DNA of 38,771 bases from an uncultured Bacteroidales bacterium (GTDB taxonomy: Bacteria > Bacteroidota > Bacteroidia > Bacteroidales > Paludibacteraceae), in contig CAIKVR010000436.1 of the NCBI GenBank assembly GCA_903830915.1, positions 1 through 38,771 on the forward strand, written 5' to 3'. The position numbers and the translations under genes are program-made. Every line of letters begins with the position of its first letter. Within the stretch, counting starts at the first letter, position 1. The notes under the pieces are model-generated. The model made no database searches. It saw only the letters and a program-made list of their open reading frames with translations, and was not told where the DNA came from. Positions 1 to 9,270 of this stretch are shown one piece after another.

Positions 1-136
1 CGGTGTTAAGAGCTGTTGTTCCAAGCGAATAATTAAACCCTTCATACAGATTGGGCGCAGCTGCCGAAACTTTCCCAGCAGAAAAAAACAGAATGGTAGC
101 ACAGGCTACCCAAAGAAAAAAGTAATTAGTTTTCAT
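1..136 (-). CDS. Secreted protein, N-terminal fragment (runs off left edge)
   Basis: Reading leftwards from an ATG at 136-134, an open frame of 45 codons continues past the window edge. It begins MKTNYFFLWVACATILFF, a hydrophobic signal peptide with probable cleavage near GKVSAAA. The next residues, NLYEGFNYSLGTTALNT, resemble the start of the mature region of many large secreted Bacteroidota proteins that carry T9SS sorting tails; that is a resemblance only. The start is supported by the signal peptide and by promoter copy A lying about 115 bp upstream. The function cannot be told from 45 residues. Confidence 0.7.
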   Translation of the reverse strand, partial: MKTNYFFLWVACATILFFSAGKVSAAAPNLYEGFNYSLGTTALNT

Positions 137-253
137 AAAAAAATATAAATTTAAGTGTTTACAAAAAAGGAATAAATCAGATACCATTTTCTCTAAAATC
201 CCAATTCGATTTGTTAAATACAAAACGAAAGTGAACTCTTAAAAAACGCTGCG

Positions 254-319
254 TAAAAGTAGTGGGTGTTTTTTATAATTGAATATGCTTTTTTATCCAA
301 ACATGATACATTTTCGACA
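254..319 (-). promoter_or_regulatory. Promoter copy A: 35-bp direct-repeat element plus -7 box
   Basis: On the minus strand the 35-bp element at 319-285 starts TGTCG and holds half-sites AAAATGTAT and AAAAAGCAT, 21 bp apart. After exactly 23 bp comes TACTTTTA (261-254), one base from the Bacteroidota -7 consensus TANNTTTG. The layout matches copies B, C and D base for base in spacing. It faces the gene starting at 136, giving a leader of about 110 nt. The regulator is not identified; a direct repeat two helical turns apart suits a dimeric activator such as an AraC-type or hybrid two-component protein (inference). Confidence 0.7.
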
Positions 320-345
320 ATTTAATATCATTATAGCGAATATTC

Positions 346-361
346 CTGTATAATTATACAG
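346..361. repeat. 16-bp perfect palindrome
   Basis: CTGTATAATTATACAG reads the same on both strands. It sits in the gap between the stop of the beta-helix protein (382) and promoter copy A. Flanking GAATATTC (upper-coordinate side GAATAT) adds an imperfect outer dyad. No uridine run follows on the minus strand, so an intrinsic terminator is not clearly supported. It could be a protein-binding site or a transcript-end structure. Confidence 0.5.
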
Positions 362-381
362 TACATTCTCAAAAGAATATG

Positions 382-3300
382 CTATTTAACGATTATCTTC
401 ACTTTGCAGTTGACTTCATTTTGTACAATACTTAAAACATAAATTCCGCTTTTTAGATGAATTGGATATGCGTTATTTCCCGATTGCAGTTTAATTTCAT
501 CCATAATTCGTCCATTCAAATCTACAATTTGTCCTATGCAAGGTTTTGATACGTTTGGCAATGAAATAGTGAGTGCTTGATACTGCGAAACAGGGTTCGG
601 CATCACATTTACATCGATTTGTTTTATCGAATTAATGGCAGTGGTTGCTTGTTGTACTATGTTCACTTTTTGGGTTTCGTTACATCCCAGCAACCAAATT
701 TCTACGGTTCTTGCTTTGGTAGAAACGGGCGCTGTAACTGTTATCGTATTGCCATCAACTGCATAACTAAAAAATGTGTCCGCTTTTTTATTAAGCAGAT
801 TTGTAATGTCCAATTTTTTAGTCAGGGAGAATCCTTGATCTGCATTAACAGTAAAGCTTTTAGTGCCTCCCGATAAGTCGAAATTAAGCGTATTTGTTGA
901 CGTTGAAATAGTACACAGTTTAGTGCCCCTTTCGATAGCTCCTGCATCGCGTTTTCCAATTGGTAAGTTTCCGGCAAAGTCTTTCAGGAATGGGCCGTTG
1001 AATTCCCATTTGTAGAGTTCTTCAATGCTGGTTTTGGCATCCGCCAGTGTTCCTTTTGAGATGCGTAGAAAATCGATAGTTCCGGCAAAGAAATTACCAT
1101 TCATGTTTTTGCCTATCAATATATCATTTGCATTCGATATATTTGCCGAAGGCGGTATAGATCCAGTACTTGTCCCGCTGGCAATCACACCATCGATATA
1201 TATGGCACAGGTTTTCGTTTGTCTGTTGGTTTCCACCAATACATGATGCCAATTGCCATCGTTTATAGGTTTCGATCCCGAAAGACCAAAGATAGAGGCG
1301 CCATTGTTCATTAGGTCGAACAAAATATTGCCATCGGCATTCACCGAAAGTTGATAGCCGTAACCTGTAGCACCAAATTTCGATAAAAGTGCTCCTTGGG
1401 TAATGCCTGGATTCGTTTTAAAATAGGCTTCCATAATTGAATTATTGGTCACCATATCTACATTGTTGCACACCAAATTGCTCGATAAGGCACTGCAATA
1501 GGTTTGCACGCCATCAAAAACCAATGCTGCATCGGCAAAATCTTCCAAATCACCTTTTACAAAACTTTGGGCATTCAATCCATACGCTTTTAAATTATTT
1601 TTGGCTACATTTTTGTAGGTTTCGCGACTTGTAAAATCACTGCTGAAGTAGAAATTCTCGCCTTTAATAATAGTTGAATCGGCTTTGTGTTTCTGAAAAT
1701 GCCATTCGCCCACCACGGCACTGAGTGGAAAAGGAGCAAAAAATTTCACGCCCTGGTCAATCACTTCGCTGGTAACAGTTGGACGATAATCGTTTTGTGC
1801 TGGATTCTCGAATGCCCTTGCTGAAGTTTCAAATCCTGTCTGTGACAAGTCTGCTTTGTAGGATTTTAAACTAGAGATAAAACCATCGAGATAATACCAT
1901 ACTGTACCATTATCAAATTTACCCCTAAAATCTCGCCCACTGCTGAAATTATTAGCAAACGATTCATAAGAAAGTCCTGCTGTTGTTGCCGCCTGTGCAA
2001 AAGAAAATTGACAACTATCAGCCACATTACCCAAATAATAATTACGACCATCCATCGCTAAATTGCCACCACCCGAACCGGTTAATGATGCCGAATTGTA
2101 GGCATCGTTGTGCACCCACATGTTGTAAAATCCGAGTACCTGATTGTAAGCCGCACCTGTTTTAGTCCAGCCCTTGCCTTTTACGATATTATTAAATACG
2201 TATTGTTTAAACCCGCCATCGAAATAAAATGGATAGCCCAAACTCGAAGTTGTACCATCAGTATTGTATTTAAGGCCCTGTGCATCTTCTGAAATATTGT
2301 TATATGTAAATACAGGACCACCTTGCCAGGACTCAATACCGCCATAATCATTTACACCTTGTAAGCTATGTGACACCTTGTTGTGATGAACAAAACCACG
2401 AATAAAAGGAACATTCGTACTGTTACCATCGCTTTTTCCCCAAGTGAAATTAAGTGCACTCCCCCAAGCATGTTCAATGATGTTTCCAGAAATTTCGCCA
2501 ACGGTAGGAAATCCGGCAAAAGCCATGATAGCACTGTACCAACGTCCCTGGTGACGCGTACCGGTTTCGAAGACTTTATTTCGTTGCAGGGTTACATCAG
2601 CCATTCCCGTAAAGAAAGCCGAGAAATCGTCCATGTAATTCATTTCATTGTCGGTAAAAACGATATTGTTGCCAACTCCGGGACCTGTGGTTTGAAGTCC
2701 GCCATTCAGGTATTGGAATTTGCAGTTTTTCACCACATTGTTTGAACAAGTACTCATTTTAATGGCTGCAATACCTTCATCTCCAAACCGAACCGCATCG
2801 TTGGTCGTAAATCCGAAGGTAAGCCCACTTATTTCTACATAATTATTAGCCGACAAGGTTAATAAGGTTGATTCTTTGGCTATTTCTATTGTGGTCGTGT
2901 TAGGATCTTTGTCGTCTTCCAAACGAATAAACATTCTCGATCCGTCGTAATAATACTCTCCGGGAACATCCAGCATGTAGGGCGTGTTTTCGGTATAATA
3001 GCGACCGTTCTTTCCAGCAAAATTGGGATCACTCACCGTAATCGAGTTTGTTGCGGCATTGTAACTGTTAATCGGTTGCTTCCAAAGGGTACACATCACG
3101 ACGGCATTGTCTCCTTCGGTAGCCCACACATCACCGCCTGTAAAATAATTGGCTGGAAGTGTAAGGTTTTTTGTATCAGTAAATGTTGATCCAGACTTCG
3201 AGGTGACAGTCCACCATTTCTGCAGGGGCTCATTGGGAGTATCAACGAAGTTTGGCGTACGTGCCAAACGAACACGTTTAATTCCCGTTGGTGTAACTTC

Positions 3301-3879
3301 GCACACCACTTTTGGGCGATTGAGTCCGGAAACTGTTTTATACCAAACCGATGTGCCGTTTGGAATATTGGGTGCCACCGAAGTACTTCCTTTGGTCCAG
3401 CCACCGGTTTGTTGCACCGAGCCGTAAATGGCAGCCTCGCCTGTTCCCCAAGCAGGGTCAGATATCAACCGGATTGGATTGCCCGCCACACCCGATTCTT
3501 TGGCAGTTAATGCGCCACGATAAATGACGCCGCGTTTGAAGATATAGGTTTGAATACCACTGGCTGCGAGTGCAGTTGAAGTTGCAGCTGCATCCCATGG
3601 ATGATGCTTCCAAGCCGTGGTGGTGGTCAGTCCATTGTTATTGTCATTACCACCATCGAAATCGATGTATCGCACCGAACTGCCTTGTACAAAAACGAAA
3701 GGAAGTGGTGTCCATTGTAAATCACCTCCGGGTAAAACAGTAGCCTGAGGAGTTTCCCACGAATAAAGGGTTGTGGCTGTTCCTGCTTTGGTGTTTTTTG
3801 CGTTATTGGTTGCTGTTACCGATTCAAGTACAAAAATGACAGAAATAAATACGAATGCTGCAAAAATGTGAGATTTCAT
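382..3879 (-). CDS. Secreted beta-helix/LamG/BACON-like protein with T9SS tail
   Basis: This 1165-residue protein has a signal peptide (MKSHIFAAFVFISVIFVLES) and probably acts outside the cell on polysaccharide. An N-terminal region with YIDFDGGNDNNNG, usual at the start of right-handed beta-helix lyase-like proteins, leads into repeated short beta-strand motifs with Asn-rich turns (about 340-620). A LamG/concanavalin-like domain follows (about 785-950, with DGNWHHVLVE). A BACON-like beta-sandwich (about 990-1085) ends in KVNIVQQA. The last roughly 75 residues, from NVMPNPVSQYQ to the GIYVLSI and KIIVK end, form a type IX sorting domain. It is a single-gene unit behind promoter copy B. No catalytic family could be assigned with certainty; a polysaccharide lyase or a glycosidase of the beta-helix type is likely. 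Confidence 0.85.
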   Translation of the reverse strand: MKSHIFAAFVFISVIFVLESVTATNNAKNTKAGTATTLYSWETPQATVLPGGDLQWTPLPFVFVQGSSVRYIDFDGGNDNNNGLTTTTAWKHHPWDAAATSTALAASGIQTYIFKRGVIYRGALTAKESGVAGNPIRLISDPAWGTGEAAIYGSVQQTGGWTKGSTSVAPNIPNGTSVWYKTVSGLNRPKVVCEVTPTGIKRVRLARTPNFVDTPNEPLQKWWTVTSKSGSTFTDTKNLTLPANYFTGGDVWATEGDNAVVMCTLWKQPINSYNAATNSITVSDPNFAGKNGRYYTENTPYMLDVPGEYYYDGSRMFIRLEDDKDPNTTTIEIAKESTLLTLSANNYVEISGLTFGFTTNDAVRFGDEGIAAIKMSTCSNNVVKNCKFQYLNGGLQTTGPGVGNNIVFTDNEMNYMDDFSAFFTGMADVTLQRNKVFETGTRHQGRWYSAIMAFAGFPTVGEISGNIIEHAWGSALNFTWGKSDGNSTNVPFIRGFVHHNKVSHSLQGVNDYGGIESWQGGPVFTYNNISEDAQGLKYNTDGTTSSLGYPFYFDGGFKQYVFNNIVKGKGWTKTGAAYNQVLGFYNMWVHNDAYNSASLTGSGGGNLAMDGRNYYLGNVADSCQFSFAQAATTAGLSYESFANNFSSGRDFRGKFDNGTVWYYLDGFISSLKSYKADLSQTGFETSARAFENPAQNDYRPTVTSEVIDQGVKFFAPFPLSAVVGEWHFQKHKADSTIIKGENFYFSSDFTSRETYKNVAKNNLKAYGLNAQSFVKGDLEDFADAALVFDGVQTYCSALSSNLVCNNVDMVTNNSIMEAYFKTNPGITQGALLSKFGATGYGYQLSVNADGNILFDLMNNGASIFGLSGSKPINDGNWHHVLVETNRQTKTCAIYIDGVIASGTSTGSIPPSANISNANDILIGKNMNGNFFAGTIDFLRISKGTLADAKTSIEELYKWEFNGPFLKDFAGNLPIGKRDAGAIERGTKLCTISTSTNTLNFDLSGGTKSFTVNADQGFSLTKKLDITNLLNKKADTFFSYAVDGNTITVTAPVSTKARTVEIWLLGCNETQKVNIVQQATTAINSIKQIDVNVMPNPVSQYQALTISLPNVSKPCIGQIVDLNGRIMDEIKLQSGNNAYPIHLKSGIYVLSIVQNEVNCKVKIIVK

Positions 3880-3910
3880 TATAGTTTCATTAGAAGATTA
3901 TTATCCGCAA

Positions 3911-3976
3911 CAAAACTAGACTATTGTCACCAATTTAAAGTATGTATTTTTATCTTTCTATGATACTTTTTCGACA
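3911..3976 (-). promoter_or_regulatory. Promoter copy B: direct-repeat element plus -7 box
   Basis: On the minus strand the element at 3976-3942 begins TGTCG and carries half-sites AAAAAGTAT and AAAATACAT with a 21-bp period. Exactly 23 bp on is TAGTTTTG (3918-3911), a full match to the Bacteroidota -7 box. A poor -33 region (ATTGG) suggests activator dependence. The predicted start of transcription lies about 25 nt before the ATG at 3879. The remainder of the gap 3880-4103 shows no gene and no convincing terminator. Confidence 0.8.
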
Positions 3977-4103
3977 AGCATAATGATAAAATAAACCTAT
4001 ACCGAAAGAGAACTTAAATTAGAAATTGACAAGTCGGTAAGAATTTTAAACTTTTTTACTCGTTTTAGATTCTAAGCAAGAGAGTAAGTTTCCTTAATAA
4101 GTT

Positions 4104-5177
4104 TTACAATATAATTTTTTGAGTAAAAATTGATTTATTTTCTTTAACTACAGCTACATAAAATCCTTTTTTAAAGGCATTTACATCCAATTTTATGTTT
4201 TCGGTTAATACAGTTTCTAAAACTACACGTCCCGAAATATCCAATAGTTGAAATGTTGGCTTGTTCCAACTTTCGTCAAGCTTATAATTCAGCTGTTTAT
4301 TTCCATCAACCCAAATTGTTGTTCCGGTATTTTTTATAGATTTAAATCCAGTGGAACCGCTATTATCGCTCAAAACCATGCTTCCAAAATTATAGGCATA
4401 TTGCCAGGAACTATTGTTGTCTGCCGGATTTACAAATTTAGAGGAGAAAAAATTATCACGCACCGGATTTACTGCTGAGTTGTCATTGTCGCAATAATTC
4501 ATGGTCAAGCCCATTGCTTTTCCAACAGTTAAATTAGACTTAAATAATGTGGGATTATCTGTTGGAGTATAGTTACTTGTCAGCGCCATTAACGAAAATT
4601 CCCATGTATATTTTGTGCCCACATTGGTACGTTTAAATTCAGGAAAATGATTTTTGTAATTCACGTAAATACCTCCTGACCAGTTAGGTGCATTTGGTGC
4701 GCTATCAAAAATATCAATCGCATCGTAATCTGTAGTTGTATTTCCGCTTGTTATGTGGTAAGCAAAAGCGTTATTATTGGAGGTGTGGTCACCACCCGAT
4801 CGATCTTCATCAATAAAAAGCTCAACCACATCAAAGTTTGGATACGATCCATTGAATTTATCGTAAACATATCCATTTACAAATTTATCGTCGGTAATTT
4901 CTACCAAAAAATAAAGCAGTTGGGTAGTTTTGTTCCAAAGCACCTTAAACCGACCTGTAAAATCAGCTGCAGGAACGGTCTGATTATATGGAATCCATGT
5001 GTAATTCATATCTACCCAACTTGCTGAATTCCAAGCTTCATCAGAGCCGCTTCCATCAATAGTTGGCAAAACTGTGGTGTGCATTGCATTTATGCTATCG
5101 CCTGGATGTTCCATTGCCGAGAGAGAAACAAATACTGAAAATAAAAAAATTACAAGAATGAATTTGAGTTTTGGCAT
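4104..5177 (-). CDS. CBM9-type carbohydrate-binding protein with T9SS tail
   Basis: This 357-residue secreted protein has no visible enzyme domain. A signal peptide (MPKLKFILVIFLFSVFVSLSA) is followed by a family 9 carbohydrate-binding module (about 31-265). Seen in it are the typical PTIDGSGSDEAWNSA entry, the strand LLYFLVEITDD and VVELFIDEDRSGGDH, the usual acidic stretch of CBM9/DOMON-like domains. The last roughly 70 residues form a type IX sorting domain (LDISGRVVLE, KGFYVAVVKENKS, ending QKIIL). It is third and last in unit C, about 105 bp after the GH78 gene. A role in holding substrate or enzyme at the cell surface is inferred. Confidence 0.82.
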   Translation of the reverse strand: MPKLKFILVIFLFSVFVSLSAMEHPGDSINAMHTTVLPTIDGSGSDEAWNSASWVDMNYTWIPYNQTVPAADFTGRFKVLWNKTTQLLYFLVEITDDKFVNGYVYDKFNGSYPNFDVVELFIDEDRSGGDHTSNNNAFAYHITSGNTTTDYDAIDIFDSAPNAPNWSGGIYVNYKNHFPEFKRTNVGTKYTWEFSLMALTSNYTPTDNPTLFKSNLTVGKAMGLTMNYCDNDNSAVNPVRDNFFSSKFVNPADNNSSWQYAYNFGSMVLSDNSGSTGFKSIKNTGTTIWVDGNKQLNYKLDESWNKPTFQLLDISGRVVLETVLTENIKLDVNAFKKGFYVAVVKENKSIFTQKIIL

Positions 5178-5282
5178 TTTGTTTTAATGATTTTTTTAAT
5201 AGTTTAAGTCAACCAATTTCCCAACCATTAAAAAATTTAGGGTCGTTTGGGTTAGGGTTATCTTACAAAATAATCACAATTT

Positions 5283-8060
5283 CTATTTCTGATATTTCGA
5301 ATCAAACGAATAATTACCAGATACAGCTTGATAAACTGAATATCCATTTTTGAATTCTACAAATTTCAGACCTACTGCATTTTCAGCTTTTTGTCCGCCT
5401 TCCAATACTTGTAGTTTAGGCAATGCGGGTACATAAATCAGGGCAGTGGTATTTGCAGGCACACTTACTTTCAACTGAAATTTGGTTCCTTCCACTTTCC
5501 AATCGCTCACAATTCGTCCTACAATGGCATCGTAATATCCTTTGGCGTAGGTGAGATCACCGGTAGGCTGAGGCTTAATTTCAAATTTGGTAAAACCCGG
5601 TGCAGTGGCATTTATCCCCAATAAGGAACGATAAAACCATTCGGAAATAGAACCAAACATAGGGTGATTCTGGGAATCTACCAAGTCAGGATAAGTCCAG
5701 TTTTCATAAAAAGTAGTCGCTCCATTGGCCAACATATTACCCCAACCCGGGAATTCCCGTTGATTGGCAACGGTATAAGCCACATCATTGCGGTTTTCGG
5801 TACGGAAAAAGTCAAACATAAATTTGGTGGCAAAAATACCAGTGGATAAATGACCTTTGTGTTTGTTGAAAATTTCAAGCATCAAACGATCAACTGCTGC
5901 ACTTCGCTCATTTTCGGGAACTAAATGATAATTCAATGCAATAAGTTGGGCTGCTTGTGTTCCATTATCGAAAACGCCTGTTCCAACTTTTAAAAACCGA
6001 GCCACAAAAGCAGCTTTGATGTCGTTAGCAAGTATCTGGTATTTAGCAACATCATTCGATTTATTGAGCAGTTTTCCAAATTCGATCAGAATAAGCACAT
6101 GATGATAATAAAATGCAGTAGCCGAAAGGGCTATCGGTTTTTTATCCAAACTGGCATGGTCGGCAATACATTTTTCTACGATATGATTGGGTGTTACCGA
6201 ATGCATAAAGTCGATCTGCTTCTTGAGCATCTCGTAATTTTTCTTCACAGTGCTGATATCCCCATAAAAATCGTGTAGCACTTTCATTCCGTACGGAAAA
6301 GCCAACTGCCAGCCCGGAGAGCCTGTATCTCCGCCCATCGATTCGGAATTGATACCCACATTGGGGGCGACTCCTGGCATACCACCGTTAGGGCGTACAT
6401 CGTTGGCAAAATCTTGCACCACTTTTCGGTAAAAACTGCTCATGTCGTAATTGTAGCTAAATGACTCGGCAGTAGTGACTACATCGGCACCGTAACCAAG
6501 CTTTTCGCGGGCAGGACAGTCGCTCTGTATGCTAAACACATTGCTCATAAAGGTCCATTTGGCAACCTCCTGAATTTTGTTAAACATCTGATTGGAGCAT
6601 TCAAAGCTACCTGTTTCCTGCAAGTCGGCATTCATGCGGATTCCTTCCAAGATATCCAAATCGGGTTTTTGTGGCAAACCAGTCACTTCAACATACCGGA
6701 AGCTGGAAAAAGTAAACTCAGGGGTAAATATTTCTTCACCAGCACCTTTACATATATAGGTATTGGTATTTATGGGGTCTTTCGGGCAACCTGGTCCGCC
6801 ATTCAAGTTCCACATCTCTTTGAGCATTCCGGCTATTACGGTATAATAATTCAGCGTTCCGTCGGGGTGAATGTCCTCGCCGCCACGCATGGTAACGGTA
6901 GTGCCAGATGGAGCTTTAATCTTCAAGCGAGGAACACCTGCAAAGTTTTGTCCAAAATCGAAAAGATAAACGCCCGGTTTTGGTTCGGTAATTTTTACTG
7001 GTTTTAATATTTTGGTGGCACGCACCGGAGGTATATATTGCGCAATTAATTGTCCTTTGGGTCCGTCTTCCAATTTTGCATCTTGCCATTTTTGGTCATT
7101 AAATCCGGAAATATTCCAACCGTTTTGCTCCAATCGGGCATCATATTTTTCACCCAAATAAATGCTATTCGTTAAAATAGGACCATCGCCGGCTTTCCAA
7201 CTTTGGCCTGTAATAATAGTTTCTGTTTTGCCATTGGTATAAGTAATCCGCAATTGCGCTTTCATACATGGCTTTCCAACAGTAAGTACATTTCGAAGAT
7301 TAAATTCCGTAAAAAGCTTGATGGGCATGGGATTGTACCAGCCATTTCCAAGCATCACGCCCATGGCATTTTCACCTTTCTTGAGCAGGGAAGTAACATC
7401 AAAAGTGCTGTAAATAATTTGCTTTGCATATTGTGTCCAAGGCATATCCAGCATGTTATTGCCCACCCGTTCGCCATTGAGATAGGCAATTGAATAGCCC
7501 AATCCGGCAATATAAAGGCGTGCCGATTTCACTTCTTTTTTTAAAACAAACGCTTTTCGCAGCAAAGGGTTTGGAGTTTCCTTGTAAAAATCGGCATCGC
7601 TGGTAGGTAAAGTTCGCTGGTCCGAAATCCATTTGGCAGTCCAATCACTCGCTTTCATCATACTGGTTTCGAACCAGGTAGGCGCACTCCATGCAGCTAT
7701 TTTTCCATTTTGGTCGGTTATGCGTACTTTCCAAAAATAGCGGGTGAACGATTGCAGTGGTTTACCAGCATAGGTAATTCCAAAAGTGGCATTGGACATT
7801 ATTTTACCTGATTTCCAACTATTTCCTTGTCCTTTTTCCAGTTTAATAAGGTTGTCGCTCACCAGTATTTCGTAAGCCGATTGCGCAATTCCCTTTTCCG
7901 AAGATTGCATTATCCAGCTAAATTCAGGTACGGCATTGTCAAAACCAAGTGGTGTAGAGCGATAATCGGTTTTTAACTGGCTGATTTCAAGCTGTTGACC
8001 AAAGGTTAGCGAAGTAATTATTAAAAATAATAATATGGGGGCTAATTTAAATTTAGACAT
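5283..8060 (-). CDS. GH78 alpha-L-rhamnosidase
   Basis: This 925-residue enzyme releases terminal alpha-L-rhamnose. The start is placed at 8060 because the signal peptide (MSKFKLAPILLFLIITSLTFG) begins there; an upstream in-frame ATG at 8087 would overlap the preceding gene and add nine residues before the peptide. Order: Ig-like N-terminal domain, beta-sandwich domains (SARLYIAGLGYSIAYLNG), (alpha/alpha)6 barrel and C-terminal beta domain. In the barrel, DCPAREKLGYGAD gives D514, E519 and D526 with the 5- and 7-residue spacing of the GH78 acid cluster. TTFYENW gives the probable base E786, and NHPMFGSISEWFY is a family signature. It is the second gene of unit C, between an SGNH esterase and a CBM9 protein, so probable substrates are acetylated rhamnose-bearing glycans. 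Confidence 0.93.
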   Translation of the reverse strand: MSKFKLAPILLFLIITSLTFGQQLEISQLKTDYRSTPLGFDNAVPEFSWIMQSSEKGIAQSAYEILVSDNLIKLEKGQGNSWKSGKIMSNATFGITYAGKPLQSFTRYFWKVRITDQNGKIAAWSAPTWFETSMMKASDWTAKWISDQRTLPTSDADFYKETPNPLLRKAFVLKKEVKSARLYIAGLGYSIAYLNGERVGNNMLDMPWTQYAKQIIYSTFDVTSLLKKGENAMGVMLGNGWYNPMPIKLFTEFNLRNVLTVGKPCMKAQLRITYTNGKTETIITGQSWKAGDGPILTNSIYLGEKYDARLEQNGWNISGFNDQKWQDAKLEDGPKGQLIAQYIPPVRATKILKPVKITEPKPGVYLFDFGQNFAGVPRLKIKAPSGTTVTMRGGEDIHPDGTLNYYTVIAGMLKEMWNLNGGPGCPKDPINTNTYICKGAGEEIFTPEFTFSSFRYVEVTGLPQKPDLDILEGIRMNADLQETGSFECSNQMFNKIQEVAKWTFMSNVFSIQSDCPAREKLGYGADVVTTAESFSYNYDMSSFYRKVVQDFANDVRPNGGMPGVAPNVGINSESMGGDTGSPGWQLAFPYGMKVLHDFYGDISTVKKNYEMLKKQIDFMHSVTPNHIVEKCIADHASLDKKPIALSATAFYYHHVLILIEFGKLLNKSNDVAKYQILANDIKAAFVARFLKVGTGVFDNGTQAAQLIALNYHLVPENERSAAVDRLMLEIFNKHKGHLSTGIFATKFMFDFFRTENRNDVAYTVANQREFPGWGNMLANGATTFYENWTYPDLVDSQNHPMFGSISEWFYRSLLGINATAPGFTKFEIKPQPTGDLTYAKGYYDAIVGRIVSDWKVEGTKFQLKVSVPANTTALIYVPALPKLQVLEGGQKAENAVGLKFVEFKNGYSVYQAVSGNYSFDSKYQK

Positions 8061-8073
8061 ACTAATTGTTTTA

Positions 8074-9087
8074 CTATTTCTGTACAACTATTTTTTTAGA
8101 AACCAATTTTCCATGCTGATTGATATTTACAATGTATAAACCATTATTCATATCAGATAAGTCAAGTTGGACTGTACCCGTTTCTTTTATTTCAATGGTT
8201 TTCAACATTTTACCTGAACTGTTGAAAACCTGAACTAAAGCTTCGTTATAATTTCGGATAGTAAATTCGCCGTTTGAAATGCTTGGATATATTTCTAATT
8301 TTGGTTCAGTATTATTGGAAACTCCTGTATTCAATTTCAATTGTTTCTGAATAGCTGCAAACCATCTTTTAGCCATAAATTCTTGTCCAAGTGGATTTGG
8401 GTGTACCCAGTCGTAAGTCATACATCCGGGAAGTGAGGTGTCGTTGATAAATCCGGTAGCCAAATCCACGGTAATAACCGGAGATTGAATTGTATTTTTA
8501 TCAATAGCAATTTGATTCACATAATTGTTGATGGCCTTCCAGGTTGTAATCGTTTTAGCAACAAACACCACCACATTCGGGTTTTTAACTCTAAGTGCGT
8601 CAATAATGGCTTTTATGTTTGAAACTGTAGTAGTCACAATATTATCCGCATCATTTGTTCCAATGTGCAGCAAAGCGATGTCGGCAGTATAGCTGTTGAG
8701 CCGAATTGCCAAAGATGGCAACGCTGCACCCGTCCAACCAGTTGATGGATTACCATTAAGCAATCCACTGGAAGTGATTCCATAATAGGCATCATGGTCT
8801 CTGTCAAATACATGCCCTGTGTATTTCGAAACGGGCGGAGTAACCAAATTGTTGGATTTTTCGTCGAACCACAGATTGGTATAACCCACCATATCAATGT
8901 CGATTCCCGCAGAGTCGAGCTTTTCCCAAAATGCAGGCCGGTAGCTGAGTTGATTGAGGGTGTTGGTTGTTTTGTTGATGTTTCCCTGAGTGATGGAATT
9001 ACCCATACAAACAATACGAATTGGAGCAGCAAGACTCACTGAAATAGTTGAAAAACAGAATAGAAGAGCGAAAAAAGTTTTTTTCAT
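8074..9087 (-). CDS. SGNH/GDSL esterase with T9SS tail
   Basis: This 337-residue secreted esterase probably removes acetyl groups from plant-type glycans, by likeness to rhamnogalacturonan acetylesterase-type SGNH enzymes. After the signal peptide (MKKTFFALLFCFSTISVSLA), IVCMGNSITQGN supplies the nucleophile S31. HIGTNDA supplies N145, and DWVHPNPLG supplies the D226/H229 pair. Residues from about 262 on (EPKLEIYPSISNGEF, then GLYIVNINQHG and KKIVVQK) are a type IX sorting domain. It is first in unit C, 13 bp before the GH78 gene. A paralogue with the same core, but with a lipoprotein signal and a fibronectin III tail, lies at 20254-21318. Confidence 0.9.
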   Translation of the reverse strand: MKKTFFALLFCFSTISVSLAAPIRIVCMGNSITQGNINKTTNTLNQLSYRPAFWEKLDSAGIDIDMVGYTNLWFDEKSNNLVTPPVSKYTGHVFDRDHDAYYGITSSGLLNGNPSTGWTGAALPSLAIRLNSYTADIALLHIGTNDADNIVTTTVSNIKAIIDALRVKNPNVVVFVAKTITTWKAINNYVNQIAIDKNTIQSPVITVDLATGFINDTSLPGCMTYDWVHPNPLGQEFMAKRWFAAIQKQLKLNTGVSNNTEPKLEIYPSISNGEFTIRNYNEALVQVFNSSGKMLKTIEIKETGTVQLDLSDMNNGLYIVNINQHGKLVSKKIVVQK

Positions 9088-9121
9088 TATGTGAATTTAT
9101 GATAAATTAATAGTCTTATAT

Positions 9122-9150
9122 GGGATTGATTTTTCTTAAAATTCAATCCC
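9122..9150 (-). promoter_or_regulatory. Hairpin in the leader of unit C
   Basis: GGGATTGA (9122-9129) pairs with TCAATCCC (9143-9150). After one T-T mismatch four further A-T pairs follow, leaving a 3-nt loop. Given the -7 box at 9171-9164, transcription should start near 9157, so the stem would begin within about 10 nt of the mRNA 5' end. No uridine run follows, so it is not a terminator. A 5' stabilising stem or a regulator target is possible. Confidence 0.5.
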
Positions 9151-9163
9151 TTATAAAATTGGC

Positions 9164-9229
9164 TAAAGATACAACTATCCTAAATCAAAAATCCATACCA
9201 TCTTAACTGATTATGATACTAATTCGACA
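9164..9229 (-). promoter_or_regulatory. Promoter copy C: direct-repeat element plus -7 box
   Basis: On the minus strand the element at 9229-9195 begins TGTCG and carries half-sites AATTAGTAT and AGATGGTAT, again 21 bp apart; it is the most diverged copy. Exactly 23 bp downstream is TATCTTTA (9171-9164), one base from TANNTTTG. It drives the SGNH-GH78-CBM9 unit starting at 9087, with a leader of about 70 nt. Confidence 0.72.
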
Positions 9230-9270
9230 TGAAAAAATCAATTATTCATTAATTATTATTGAAAATTTGA

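Noticed and set aside
2383-2745. 120-codon plus-strand frame opposite the beta-helix gene
   Set aside because: It is an antisense shadow of a well-supported gene, with no recognisable motif. Other plus-strand frames opposite the enzyme genes were dropped for the same reason.
4040-4103. TTACTC/GAGTAA hairpin after the CBM9 gene as a terminator
   Set aside because: The stem is only 6 bp, the loop is about 20 nt, and no uridine run follows on the minus strand.
8061-8087. Upstream in-frame start for the GH78 gene
   Set aside because: It would overlap the preceding gene and put nine residues before a normal signal peptide; the ATG at 8060 fits better.
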